This document shows positions 35,491-45,490 of a stretch of 64,000 nucleotides of DNA, piece after piece. Source of the stretch: Antedon mediterranea (lineage: Eukaryota > Echinodermata > Crinoidea > Comatulida > Antedonidae); the NCBI RefSeq assembly GCF_964355755.1, contig NC_092680.1, positions 8,471,001 to 8,535,000 of the forward strand, read 5' to 3'. Below the pieces are notes generated by a model. It did no database searches. It was not told the origin of the DNA and was given only the letters and a program-made list of their open reading frames with translations. Position 1 is the first letter of the stretch. Each line of letters opens with the position of its first letter. Made by a program: the position numbers and the translations under genes.

Positions 35491-35901
35491 TTGAAATGGA
35501 GAAGAAAATGAAGAGATTTTAGCCGATAGAAATCAAATAATTATTGCTCGATCACTTGTTAATAAACGAAACAAATTAATATAGGCCTAATCTAGAAATA
35601 TTAACCTGATCACGCATTAATAATATTTAATGTAGGCCTATTTAATGTAGGACTATTCATTGTTTATTTCTTTTTTGATAAAAATAAAATAAGTAAATGA
35701 AACCAATAAATATTTAATTTATTTTTATTTTACTAGGCTATATGGATTATGTCGAGCTAGTATATAAAGTGAGTTGGTCGTGGTTTATAGGCTGTGGATT
35801 TTGGATTGGTGAGTAAGAAGACTGACCGAGAGTTTAGCTAGGGCCTATAACTGTCTACCTTTAGAATCCACTTTGGGCGGAAGATTACATCTCAAACCTA
35901 A
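35327..35901 (-). repeat. Segmental duplication, copy B
   Basis: Counterpart of 32445-33010 with the same order of shared phrases. It includes the upstream region (GTTGGTCGTG, TTTTGGATTGGTGAG, CTTTGGGCGGA) and has several deletions. Confidence 0.75.
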
Positions 35902-36030
35902 AGTATACAATATGACTACTAAAATGTTTATATATATATATATATATATACCGCCCGGTGATATACTGAAATTTAATTAATTAATTTGAAACGATAAAGA
36001 TGAGGAAATCTGTGAGAATGAGAAAAAGTC

Positions 36031-36101
36031 GCCCCAACCGAGACTCGAACTCGGACCGCCTGCTTGATATGCAGATGTCCTAACCATTAGACCACTGGGG
36101 C
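36031..36101 (-). tRNA. tRNA-like copy 1 (anticodon position AUC)
   Basis: 71 bases with full cloverleaf potential: acceptor GCCCCAG/TTGGGGC, D arm GGTCTAATGGTTAGGAC, anticodon stem TCTGC/GCAGG, loop ATATCAA, T arm CCGAG-TTCGAGT-CTCGG. U33 is kept. Box A and box B fit Pol III promoters, and TTTTT starts four bases after the 3' end. The anticodon would be AUC (Asp codon GAU), which nuclear genomes do not normally use. A repeat-borne tRNA relic is as likely as a working gene. Confidence 0.6.
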
Positions 36102-36400
36102 TTTCATGGTATTGTTCGAACTCGATTGGATAACGACTCTTTAACATTCTCGGCGTGGTACGGCGGAACAGCACTAGTCCTCAGTTGTACGCACGCGCAA
36201 CAGAGATCAAATTGATACGCCCTCATCTTTCAGTAATTTTATTCACGAGACGGGATCTCCGAAGAGATAGGCCTACTTTTATATATATAAACACAATAGG
36301 CAAAGAACATTAATTCTAAACCGCCCGGTGATATACTGAAATTTAATTAATTAATTTGAAACGATAAAGATGAGGAAATCTGTGAGAATGAGAAAAAGTC

Positions 36401-36471
36401 GCCCCAACCGAGACTCGAACTCGGACCGCCTGCTTGATATGCAGATGTACTAACCATTAGACCACTGGGGC
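36401..36471 (-). tRNA. tRNA-like copy 2 (anticodon position AUC)
   Basis: Same as copy 1 except for one base in the D arm: the unit reads GATGTACTAACC on the plus strand where the others read GATGTCCTAACC. This changes GGAC to GTAC and weakens the three-pair D stem. The T-run terminator is kept. Confidence 0.5.
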
Positions 36472-36767
36472 TTTCATGGTATTGTTCGAACTCGATTGGA
36501 TAACGACTCTTTAACATTCTCGGCGTGGTACGGCGGAACAGCACTAGTCCTCAGTTGTACGCACGCGCAACAGAGATCAAATTGATACGCCCTCATCTTT
36601 CAGTATTTTTATTCACGAGACGGGATCTCCGAAGAGATACTTTTATATATATAAACACAATAGGCAAAGAACATTAATTCTAAACCGCCCGGTGATATAC
36701 TGAAATTTAATTAATTAATTTGAAACGATAAAAGAGATGAGGAAATCTGTGAGAATGAGAAAAAGTC

Positions 36768-36838
36768 GCCCCAACCGAGACTCGAACTCGGACCGCCTGC
36801 TTGATATGCAGATGTCCTAACCATTAGACCACTGGGGC
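36768..36838 (-). tRNA. tRNA-like copy 3 (anticodon position AUC)
   Basis: Identical to copy 1 over the 71 bases, in the third tandem unit, with the same TTTTT terminator. Confidence 0.6.
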
Positions 36839-37017
36839 TTTCATGGTATTGTTCGAACTCGATTGGATAACGACTCTTTAACATTCTCGGCGTGGTACGG
36901 CGGAACAGCACTAGTCCTCAGTTGTACGCACGCGCAACAGAGATCAAATTGATACGCCCTCATCTTTCAGTATTTTTATTCACGAGACGGGATCTCCGAA
37001 GAGATACTTTTATATCG

Positions 37018-37395
37018 TTTCAAATTAATTAATTAAATTTCAGTATATCACCGGGCGGTTTAGAATTAATGTTCTTTGCCTATTGTGTTTATATATATAA
37101 AAGTATCTCTTCGGAGATCCCGTCTCGTGAATAAAAATACTGAAAGATGAGGGCGTATCAATTTGATCTCTGTTGCGCGTGCGTACAACTGAGGACTAGT
37201 GCTGTTCCGCCGTACCACGCCGAGAATGTTAAAGAGTCGTTATCCAATCGAGTTCGCACAATACCATGAAAAAGCCCCAGTGGTCTAATGGTTAGGACAT
37301 CTGCATATCAAGCAGGCGGTCCGAGTTCGAGTCTCGGTTGGGGCGACTTTTTCTCATTCTCACAGATTTCCTCATCTTTATCGTTTCAAATTTAT
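37018..37395 (+). repeat. Inverted fourth unit of the tRNA-containing repeat
   Basis: Reverse complement of the tandem units. The segment from about 37,092 to 37,392 pairs with 36,700-37,015, giving a hairpin with arms of about 300 bases and a loop of about 75. It is preceded by the end of another inverted unit (37,018-37,065), so the inverted side was also tandem. Confidence 0.85.
37274..37344 (+). tRNA. tRNA-like copy 4, inverted (anticodon position AUC)
   Basis: Identical to copy 1 but on the plus strand: seven acceptor pairs with one G-U, intact anticodon and T arms, U33 and TTTTT four bases after the end. Confidence 0.6.
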
Positions 37396-37424
37396 ATATA
37401 TTAAATATATATATATATATATAT

Positions 37425-38290
37425 AATACTTCCTGTTAGGGGGGCCGTTGTTATGGCAAAGCCGCGTAGCGGCGCTATACAATCTTTGGTTATGGTACCT
37501 TGTTTTTAGTCGCGTGGAAGCGACTCTATAGTTCACTATGTCGGTCGGTCGGTCTGTCTGTCTGTCTGTCTGTCTGTCGGTCTGTCTGTCTGTCTGTCGG
37601 TCCGGTATCACTATGCGTTTTATCGCTTTATGACCTTATCTTGATATCAGTTTAATCTAGCTAAATCAATTTTTCACAGAATATTCCTTATGGCCAGGAA
37701 TCGATGTGGTTATGATTTCACGGTGCGCAATAAAAAATTACGCGGTCTACGCACGATTTAACGAAATCACGTTTGTAATCATATCTTAACAACCATGAAT
37801 CACAATTAAATAAAATTTGGTACTCATAAATTTCAGGGCATAAATCATCATATGGCAATACAATTACGTGCGTAGCGCATGTAACGCATGCGTACGCGCG
37901 CCTAAAATTTTCAAAATTTGTTTTCGATGAAATAAGAGTACGTTTCAGGCAATTTTAAGCGTTTACAAAATTGCCTTGAGTGCGCAGATTTTTGCGCGCG
38001 CACTGCGCGTTAAATGTTATTGCGCACTCTTTTTGCCCGATTTCTGTTTTCTTGACTTACTTTTCAACTCGAAATTACGTTATACGAGCACGTCAAAAGT
38101 AACAGGCTACGCACGTGTAAATTAAAAAAATATAAATGTTTTTAAACATTTCAACATTTTTAAACATGTTCAGTAATTTCGGTCAGTATAGTTCACTATG
38201 TCGGTCGGTCCGTCTGTCTGTCGGTCTGTCTGTCTGTCGGTCTGTTTGTCTGTCGGTCCGGTATCACTATGCATTGTAGCACGCGACTTA
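37425..38290 (+). repeat. Repeat bracketed by two GTCT/GGTC-rich tracts
   Basis: CTATAGTTCACTATGTCGGTCGG plus a (GTCT)n tract and GGTCCGGTATCACTATGC occurs at 37,528-37,616 and, in altered form, at 38,187-38,273. The ~570 bases between hold CpG-rich phrases with TACGCACG, GCGTAGCGCATG and TTGCGCGCGCACTGCGCG. It looks like an unclassified interspersed element or a pair of them. It ends about 200 bases before the TBCA start codon. Confidence 0.6.
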
Positions 38291-38330
38291 ATGGCTGTTG
38301 GCCTTGTTTTTACTGCCTTCGCTCTCTCTC

Positions 38331-38377
38331 TAGACCAGCCTTGAACGTTGGGGGCGGTGTTTAATCTTTGATAGGGA
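38331..38377 (+). promoter_or_regulatory. Putative TBCA promoter element with GC box (copy of the 33151-33197 motif)
   Basis: It lies 108 bases before the TBCA start codon, directly after a CTCTCTCTC tract, and contains GGGGGCGG. It is 45/47 identical to 33151-33197. Its position fits a core promoter, but it could equally be repeat-derived. Confidence 0.45.
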
Positions 38378-38484
38378 GGATATCGGAGGATCGATCGAGA
38401 GGATAATCGGAGCGCTGCTGCTGTTGTTTGTATATGACAACAAAAAGTACTTTCTGAAAAAAGATATTTAGGGTCTAAGTAAAC

Positions 38485-41400
38485 ATGGCTTCTGCTGATC
38501 CACGATTGCGTCAATTAAAGATAAAAACAGGTGTTTTAAAAAGGTATTGCAGATAAAGTAATACATTGTTTTAGGATAACTAGGCTAGAGTAGTTAGGCT
38601 ACTCCGGCAAGCTAAGCCTAGCTAGGCCTCCTAGCTGCTGCTAGATATAGGTAGGCCCAGCAGCAGGGTAGCCTTGTACGGGAACCGCCTAGTAGGGCCT
38701 AGGCCTATTGCTAGAGTAGTATTAAAGTAGTAGGCTCCTGAGTATGGTAGGCTGCGCTAGAGAAAGCCTTAATAGGCTAGGGGTGGTACTGGGCCTAGCC
38801 CTCTAACTGTGTCTTTCTTTTTTAATTATACTTAGTCTTTAGGCCTAGGCTAGGCCTAGTAGTAGTTGAAATACTAACTAATCCCTGCATCAATCATTTG
38901 GGGAGGCCATAGAATAGGCCTACCTAATCTTTGGTTATTTTAATATTTATTTGTACCTTTTAAACAATTTTAAGAAGCTGACTATTGACACATTTTAAAA
39001 TTTAACAATATTTAAGACATATTTAAATGTTATAGTAATCATAAAAAACCTTACATGGGTGATACCTGCCATAGATTAGTATGAGTATGACTGCCTGCAT
39101 GTATCGCCTGATGATAGGGTTTTTTCATGTTCACCTCCATGAAATCCACTACAAAAATTATAATATATTATTTGTACAGTATAAAATATTATTATCATTT
39201 TTAAGGTGCGCCAAGGAGAAAATAATGTATCAGAAAGAAGGTGAACAAATAGCGGAAAAAATTGAAAAAATGAAAGCTGATAACAAAGATGAATATGATA
39301 TTAAAAAACAGGTAAGTTTATGAGTTGAATCCTTAAAAGTTGTGTAAATAGACATTTTTTAAGTCAATATAGTTACAGCATGTCAATTCCATTGGCTAAG
39401 CTTTCAGTTGACTATTTGTACTATGTGGAATTCAAACTCTTTATTTCTAAATGTGGTTTAAAGATGTATTATCCCTCTGAAAAAATTTTTTTTTACATTT
39501 TTGTTTAATTAATAGTTATTGACTTCGACCAAAAATTGGATCCAAAAACAAATTATTTACCTGAAAAAATGGAATTTATTAAAGCAAAAAATTGTCAAAT
39601 TGCCTGCCAGTCAATGGATTTTTGGTTGAATTTAACCATTTATCATGTTATTTTATAAGTGAAAACATTATTTTTTCTACGGAAGTGATTCACTTTATTA
39701 AAACTACAAAATAACCTATTCAAAGTTTGATTTAAATATTCTTCATTTTTCGTGTTTTTGGGGAACAATACATCTTTAAAAACCGTATTCTGCTCAAAAG
39801 AAATGTGTCCTTATGTACAAAATGGGTTATCGTACCATGAATGGGATATTTTTTTCATTTTTTCATTTTTGATTAAATTGGTTAATTACTAGATTTTAAA
39901 AAATTAATTACATAAATTATAATTTAAAAAAAAACCAAGACTGGATTTACATGCAACAGGGTACAGTATATTCTCATAAAGAATAAAAAACAATCCAAAT
40001 TGATGATGGAATATATTATTCTTAAATGTTGCTTGATTTAATCAGATCACCAAGGATGATTGAATACAGTTCATTAGTTTCAGTTGACCAAAATTAATAA
40101 TAGCATTTTTCTGCATGATTTAGTAAATGTTGGTAACAGTTTGTACACTCGGATGTATATGAATATTCATAATCATTTATTACCCAAACTATGTAAAAAA
40201 AAAACTGTTACACTAATTAAAAGAGAATCAACATTCTGCTTAATTAATGTTAAGCAAAAACTTTTTGATCATAATTACTAAGTTACAAGCAGCGAAAATA
40301 CCCAATCATCAACAAGCAAACCCTTGTTTAATTTTAGCAGAATGAAAGATTTGAAAATCATACGTTATTGATGCACTGTATTTGTAAAATATATATTTCA
40401 GTAGAACCCCTCTATCCCAGGATGGAAAGGGCGTAAATCTTCAAGTATCCCCAAACTCTTAACTCCTATTTTTTTGTAGATGGAGGTTTTGGCAGAATCT
40501 AAGATGATGATTCCAGATTGTACAAAAAGAATTGAAGCAGCTTACTCAGATTTAGAACAACTTATTGAGGTACTTAATAATATATTTACTATTCTTTATT
40601 AAGTAGGTTTGTAGCTTTGTGGTTTCGATGCTTGCCACTGGGGTCTGTCCTGTCCCTTTTTTTTTTACTTTTTTGTTTTAGTTCAATAAAAAACTAGAAA
40701 CGCTCGCTGAGAGTGCATACCTCCTCTTAAATGCTGTGTGTGATTTAGGCTAATTTCACTACAAGCATGTGTATGCGAGTTTGGTGTAATGGTACAAGCC
40801 TTTCAATTAACAATAGTTCAGTTGACTAATAGAACAGCAATGCCAAAAACAAACGGGTGAATTTGAAAAGAAATAGGTTTTTTAAAACTATTTGTATCAA
40901 AAAACCTGTACATTAAATCATTAAAAATAAATAATTTTTAAAAATTACAAATCACAAATTATAACTCTTGCCTCTTGAAAAAATGTTTTTTTGAACAAGT
41001 AGTTCTCGAGAAAATACACTTGTCTTGTTACTTTAAGACTGCACGCAGGCTTTTAAAAATTCTGTCCTGTCTAGCAGGTCTAAAAATAATACTTAAAAGT
41101 GGTCCAGAATTAGGACCGTGGTCTGGATTGCTCCTAAAATTTAATGGAGTGGTCCTTGACCACATATTTATCTGTATTTTCATTTTGGTAAAGATCTAAC
41201 AAAAAGACAGACACATGCGATCGATTACATATACCTCCTCGACGAATCAATACAAACAAATAATTTTGAAATGTTTAAATTAAACAAAGAAAAAGTAGAG
41301 CCAGGCCATGGAGGTGTTCATAGTCAGTGTACAGTAGTACAGTGTGCAAACGTTTCTCTATCTCATCAGTTTCTTCCAGTTAGTATCTCCATGTATGTTT

Positions 41401-42334
41401 TATTTGTAATTGGTAAGATTTTTTTTTTTTTAATTTCGTACCTATCAATGAATTTAAATTAACAATTTCATCCTTACCATTACCATTAATAGAATCGAAT
41501 TGTACTGTACATTATTATTAATATTATCATTATTTATTCTTTATACTGGGTAGCCTCTTCAGTCTAAGACTGTTCGTCCCAGAGGACCCAGTGTATTATA
41601 TGATGAGTTTGTGACAGTGGCTGTGTTTGAACTAGTACACCGGGGTAAATCCCTACTCGTCTCGAAAGATGTACTAGGTTCTTTAAAGTGCACATGAGCC
41701 AGATGTGTTTACTGGACCTACGGTTTATAGTCCCTATCCGAGAAGACTCGTTCTACCACCAGAACCATGGAGCAAATGAGCCTCGAACCCTTGCCAATGT
41801 TATGGCTACGTATTACGGTTCCACTGTCTTAACCACTCAGCCACTCACATGCAATTTATTTATTTAAATTTTAGATGCTTTTAGTAAGCCTAATTTATAT
41901 TAATATAATCTACAGTATTGTGAAATAAAACCTTAATACCAGTATTCCAAATGAGTTTGTTTGATGTGCAGCTCAATACATAAATCATATATTAAAGTAC
42001 ATAAAATAAAATCACAACAATCAAATTATCAAAAGTAGTAGTAATGGTTAACGTGATTGCTTTCCAATCCCAAAATACATGGTTCAATCCTGACTTAGTG
42101 CCACACAATCCATTCCACCATAATCAAATGGCACTTAGTTTATAAGCAATAGTTTATTCATATATCGGGGAGTTTCTTGCTGTTCGATGCGTATGAAATA
42201 AACAATTTATTATTATTATTATATTATTTTACACATACTGCATAATTTTTCATTTTTAGGAGTGTAAAACTGATTTTGCTGAAACAGAAGAACTGCAAGC
42301 AGCAGCTAAGCAATTAAGTGAAGTCACAGTCTAA
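38485..42334 (+). CDS. TBCA: Tubulin-specific chaperone A (tubulin-folding cofactor A), four exons
   Basis: Exons 38485-38543, 39206-39311, 40480-40569 and 42260-42334 join in frame through GT-AG introns (phases 2, 0 and 0) to 109 residues, against 108 in the human protein. TBCA captures beta-tubulin released from the cytosolic chaperonin and passes it along the tubulin-folding pathway. Sequence matching the family: MASADPRLRQLKIKTGVLKR, CAKEKIMYQKEGEQ, EKIEKMKAD, EYDIKKQ, AESKMMIPDCTKRIEAAYSD and a Glu-rich end. It is almost entirely helical, fitting the three-helix bundle of the family. The ATG has no in-frame alternative that keeps the conserved N-terminus. The complete gene is in the window. 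Confidence 0.97.
38544..39205 (+). other. TBCA intron 1, dense in TAGGCCTA-type words
   Basis: 38,590-38,960 contains more than ten overlapping copies of CTAGGCC / TAGGCCT / GCCTAG, far denser than the rest of the window. No other feature is seen. Confidence 0.6.
39458..39779. mobile_element. MITE-like repeat in TBCA intron 2
   Basis: It starts TTTAAAGATGTATTATCCCT and ends GGGGAACAATACATCTTTA, an imperfect inverted pair. The interior aligns with 22039-22365, and a related end is at about 1,750-1,795. It is AT-rich and noncoding. Confidence 0.75.
41542..41849 (-). repeat. tRNA-Ser/Leu-derived SINE in TBCA intron 3
   Basis: On the minus strand it begins GTGAGTGGCTGAGTGGTTAA (box A of a type-2 tRNA). 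A box B follows at GGGTTCGAGGC. The body has GACTATAAACCGTAGGTCC and TCTTTCGAGACGAGTAGGG and ends in TACCCAGTATA. The body recurs without head at 33190-33380. The anticodon arm is not convincing, so this is a SINE and not a tRNA gene. Confidence 0.8.
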
Positions 42335-42796
42335 GAAAATATGAGCTAAAAACTGACTGACCAAATGTATGACTTAAAATTGAAATCTGGGAACTCAATC
42401 CATAATTTTAATAATTTTCTAAAATAATAATTATCAATATATTTATCATGAGTTTGGAGGGTCATAGGGAACTAAGAACTGTGAAGAACTGGGAGTAAGA
42501 CTTATCTCCCATTTACTGCAGCTTAAGAATCATTTATTACGTACTGACATTTGTAATTTATAAAATTGATGAAAATTCCTATTTGCAATATTTTATTTGC
42601 TGTTTCAAATACTGTAATTGATAATTATACTGTGCTTTAATGTTATTTGATTAAAAGGTATAAAAGTCTGCATAAGTTCTATCTATATCTCCTTTTTAAT
42701 ATTTAGATATTCTGCACATACTCTGTACCATAATAGAGGGAATGTTAATAGAGCAGATGAAACTGTAGTACTGGTTTTGTATTTTAGGGTAATAAA
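42335..42796 (+). other. TBCA 3' untranslated region with poly(A) signal
   Basis: Noncoding AT-rich sequence follows the TAA. AATAAA at 42791-42796 is the likely polyadenylation signal. Confidence 0.55.
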
Positions 42797-42939
42797 AGTA
42801 ATATATTGGTTGGATATTTCATTCGAGTTTACACGCACGCAAATCGAAATAGCGCCCTCTAAATAACATAGAATGAAATCTCAAGTAGATATACTGTAGA
42901 ATCAGAAAAAAAATATCTTGGAAAGCAATCCAATTTTTT

Positions 42940-43150
42940 GGTTACTATATCATAATTGACATGCGCAGAATCATATAATGTGGCCTGCGCGTGTCAATTA
43001 TGATATATAGTAACCAATCCTGTCAAAAAATGGAAAGTTCGAAATTTTTTCATTTTTTGAAAAACGGCCAAATTTCGACCCTTTTATTTTTGGTCTGGTT
43101 ACTTGACATATAATGTGTTCTGCGCATATCAAAATGTGATAGTAACCAGA
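42940..43150. repeat. Hairpin-forming repeats with GCGCAGAA core
   Basis: 42,940-43,015 is an inverted repeat: GGTTACTATATCATAATTGA with TCAATTATGATATATAGTAACC, around a core with GCGCAG and CTGCGC. A second hairpin with GGTTACT/AGTAACC ends and TTCTGCGCAT in the middle lies at 43,097-43,147. Related phrases recur at 45,128-45,480. Confidence 0.75.
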
Positions 43151-43363
43151 TTTTTTTTAATACATACAGAGAAAATGGCAAAATTTCTACTATTTCATTT
43201 AAAATGTAAAAAAAAAATTTTGAAAATTTACCTGTACAGGAATTTTTTCAAAAAATGACCAAAACGAGGATTTACCGCCTACCAAAAATATTTTCTACTG
43301 GCTGACGTCCAAAACTCCTTTTTAAAGATGTTATTAAGCGTGATATTTTCTTTTAATATTCCC

Positions 43364-43495
43364 ATTGGTTCTTGGGAATCTCTCGCCTCCAACCGAACCT
43401 CCTGGCGTTCTAAATTGGTAACTGGTCACCAATTATCTGCCAATGCATATGTTGCTGAATTTGAAAGGCTTCGTAGTATTCGTCACCAGCAGAGT
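43364..43495 (+). pseudogene. LINE reverse-transcriptase C-terminal remnant
   Basis: The frame reads GSWESLASNRTSWRSKLVTG followed by a charged helix, resembling the conserved end of several non-LTR polyproteins (W-x-x-x-A-x-x-R-x-x-W-R). It is short and isolated. Confidence 0.5.
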
Positions 43496-43626
43496 AGTTT
43501 AACCTGTTTGCTGATGTTTAATAATTACTGTATACAAATAAATTAACCCAACAGAACTCATCCGTAGCAGAGAAGTACCTCCTGAACGGAGGGCCGTTTG
43601 AGAAAAAAAATACTGTAAAATGTTTG

Positions 43627-43737
43627 TTTTTTCACCGCTTAAAATCCATCGAAAAAACACCACAGTGTATGAACATGGGAGTTTAACGACCATTCTTCCC
43701 GCGGTACACTCACGATGGATTTTAAGCGGTGAAAAAA
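43627..43737. repeat. 25-bp perfect inverted repeat
   Basis: 43,627-43,651 contains CACCGCTTAAAATCCATCG and 43,713-43,737 is its exact reverse complement, with 61 bases between. It may be part of a small TIR element or a transcribed stem; no further support. Confidence 0.8.
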
Positions 43738-43952
43738 TGATGTTCTAATTTTGTTCAATCATGCAGTTAAGTAGAACAATCTTTTAAGAACTTTTTACAA
43801 TACGATTTTTTAATTAAAATGGTGTCCTGAAAATGCTATGTTATTTCTGTTGGTTGCGCTCGGCTGTCATCTTAGAGATGGCCACCGTAGCATGCACGAC
43901 GATCGTCTATAGCAACAAGACGTGGAATCCTTGAAAAAGCAGAATAAGTCTA

Positions 43953-44158
43953 TCGCTGCCTTTCTAGTCTAGCTAGGATTGTTTTGGAGTTCGTTGACAT
44001 AAATAATTTTAAAATTCAAATCAATATAACATTTTGTTATTTTATGTACATCCGCTGCCTTTCTAGCCTAGCTAGGCCTAGGATTGTTTTGGAGTTCGTT
44101 GACATAATTAATTTTAAAATTCAAATCAATATAACATTTTGTTATTTTATGTACATCT
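43953..44158 (+). repeat. Tandem duplication of about 100 bp
   Basis: CGCTGCCTTTCTAG ... GGATTGTTTTGGAGTTCGTT ... TTATGTACATC occurs twice in succession with few differences. The second copy carries an extra CTAGGC. It is recent. Confidence 0.88.
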
Positions 44159-44329
44159 TTTAAATTTATTTTGTTACTTTAAAAACAGAAACATCCTTAC
44201 TATATGAGAATTTTGTGAAAATTGAGGTCAGGTGTTAAATGTGACAATAACATTTATAATAATTTTTTTAAATAAATATTCATTAGAGTGGATAGAAATA
44301 TGTATGTTTTGAACAATTTAAGACAAAAA

Positions 44330-44760
44330 TTAATTCTTTATGACTAGAGGTTAGCGAGATATGACCCTCAAGTGGAAACAAGGTCTAAGGTCGTATTTCC
44401 GGCCATTTTGTATGAAAATGTTTTATTATAGTACATAGGAAAGTGCATATTCTTAAACAATATAAGACCAACATCAAACCTCTTTGACCACTGGATATAG
44501 AACAAATACAAAAATAGTCTAAATTATTGTGAAAATCGTCATGCAATAATGTTAAAGGTGATATTTTTCAAAAATATGTTTTATTAAAACTTAGGCCTAT
44601 ATAAATATGGATATTCTGAAACATTTAGGAAAAAATAAAATCTTTATGACCAGGGGTTACCAAGATGTGACCCTTATATAAAAACAAGGTCAAAAGTGGT
44701 ATTTCCGGCCATTTTGAACGAAAACTTTTCATTATAGGACATATTCTGAACAATTTAAGC
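44330..44760 (+). repeat. Old direct duplication (two diverged copies)
   Basis: TTTATGAC-AG-GGTTA, GATGTGACCC/GATATGACCC, TATTTCCGGCCATTTTG and TTTATTATAG/TTCATTATAG occur in order at about 44,335-44,455 and 44,640-44,755. Confidence 0.65.
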
Positions 44761-45124
44761 CCTCTATGATCACCGTCTTTGTCAAGTACTGTCTATATTT
44801 AGGTTTTTATAAATCCAAGATTGTCACCAAAATGACCCCCAAAAGACCCCATGGGACAATATTTCGTCTTGGGAACATCAAAAAATGACTATTTACCATA
44901 TTATAAAAAAAAAAACAAGAATTGTTTTTCAATGTAAATATGTTACAACATTTCAATTGGAATCAATTTTAGAGTCACCTTTTACTCAATCTGATTACAA
45001 TGACAAGAATATTATTTAGATGTTATATAAAACAAATATGTTTTATATTCGTGTAATGATAAAATAATGGTATTAGTGAATGTGAATGCTATTAGTACCT
45101 TTACACTCGACTCATAAACATTCA

Positions 45125-45490
45125 TTATTTGTATGCTATATCATAATTGACATGCGCAGAACAATTTATATGATTCTGCGAATAAAAGGATTGAAATTTT
45201 GCCATTTTTTTTTATTTTTTTATAAAATGGCCAAATTTTGTCCTTTCAATTTTTTGACATAATTGTTTACTACTGTATATCATAGTGACGTGCGCAGAAC
45301 ACATATAATTTTTTGTAATCTTTTTTTTTTCGAAAAAAAAATGGGCAATGCGTAGAACACATTACGTGATTCTACGCACGTCATATTATGCTATGCCAAA
45401 ATAACGATCTTTTGAAACTGAGGTAACATGCGCAGAACATCACTTTATGTATTATAATATGCTATGCGCAGAATCAAGTAATGTTCTATG
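45125..45490. repeat. Second cluster of CATGCGCAGAA repeats
   Basis: At least five copies of GCGCAGAA or its reverse complement (for example ATAATTGACATGCGCAGAAC, GTGACGTGCGCAGAACACAT, AACATGCGCAGAACATCA), some in inverted pairs, with A/T-rich spacers. Same family as 42,940-43,150. Confidence 0.65.

Larger units (their letters stand above)
35951..37015 (-). repeat. Three tandem ~365-bp units, each with a tRNA-like sequence
   Basis: Units start with CCGCCCGGTGATATACTGAA at 35,951, 36,321 and 36,685 (periods 370 and 364). Each holds a tRNA-shaped segment on the minus strand followed by GACTTTTTCTC, then GCGTGGTACGGCGGAACAGC, GTACGCACGCGCAACAGAG, a GACGGGATCTCCGAAGAGAT segment and ACACAATAGGCAAAGAACAT. 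They are nearly identical, so duplication is recent. The 65-residue open frames across each unit are by-products. Confidence 0.9.

Noticed and set aside
35977-36911. Three nearly identical 65-66 residue minus-strand ORFs, like a small gene family
   Set aside because: They are the same frame through three copies of the tRNA-containing repeat, running across the tRNA-like part itself; no gene signal beyond repetition.
37378-38514. ORFs with DRQTDRQTD repeats
   Set aside because: They translate the GTCT simple repeat.
41740-41849. tRNA-Ser or tRNA-Leu gene on the minus strand
   Set aside because: Boxes A and B are present, but the anticodon arm and acceptor do not pair well and the body continues as a SINE.
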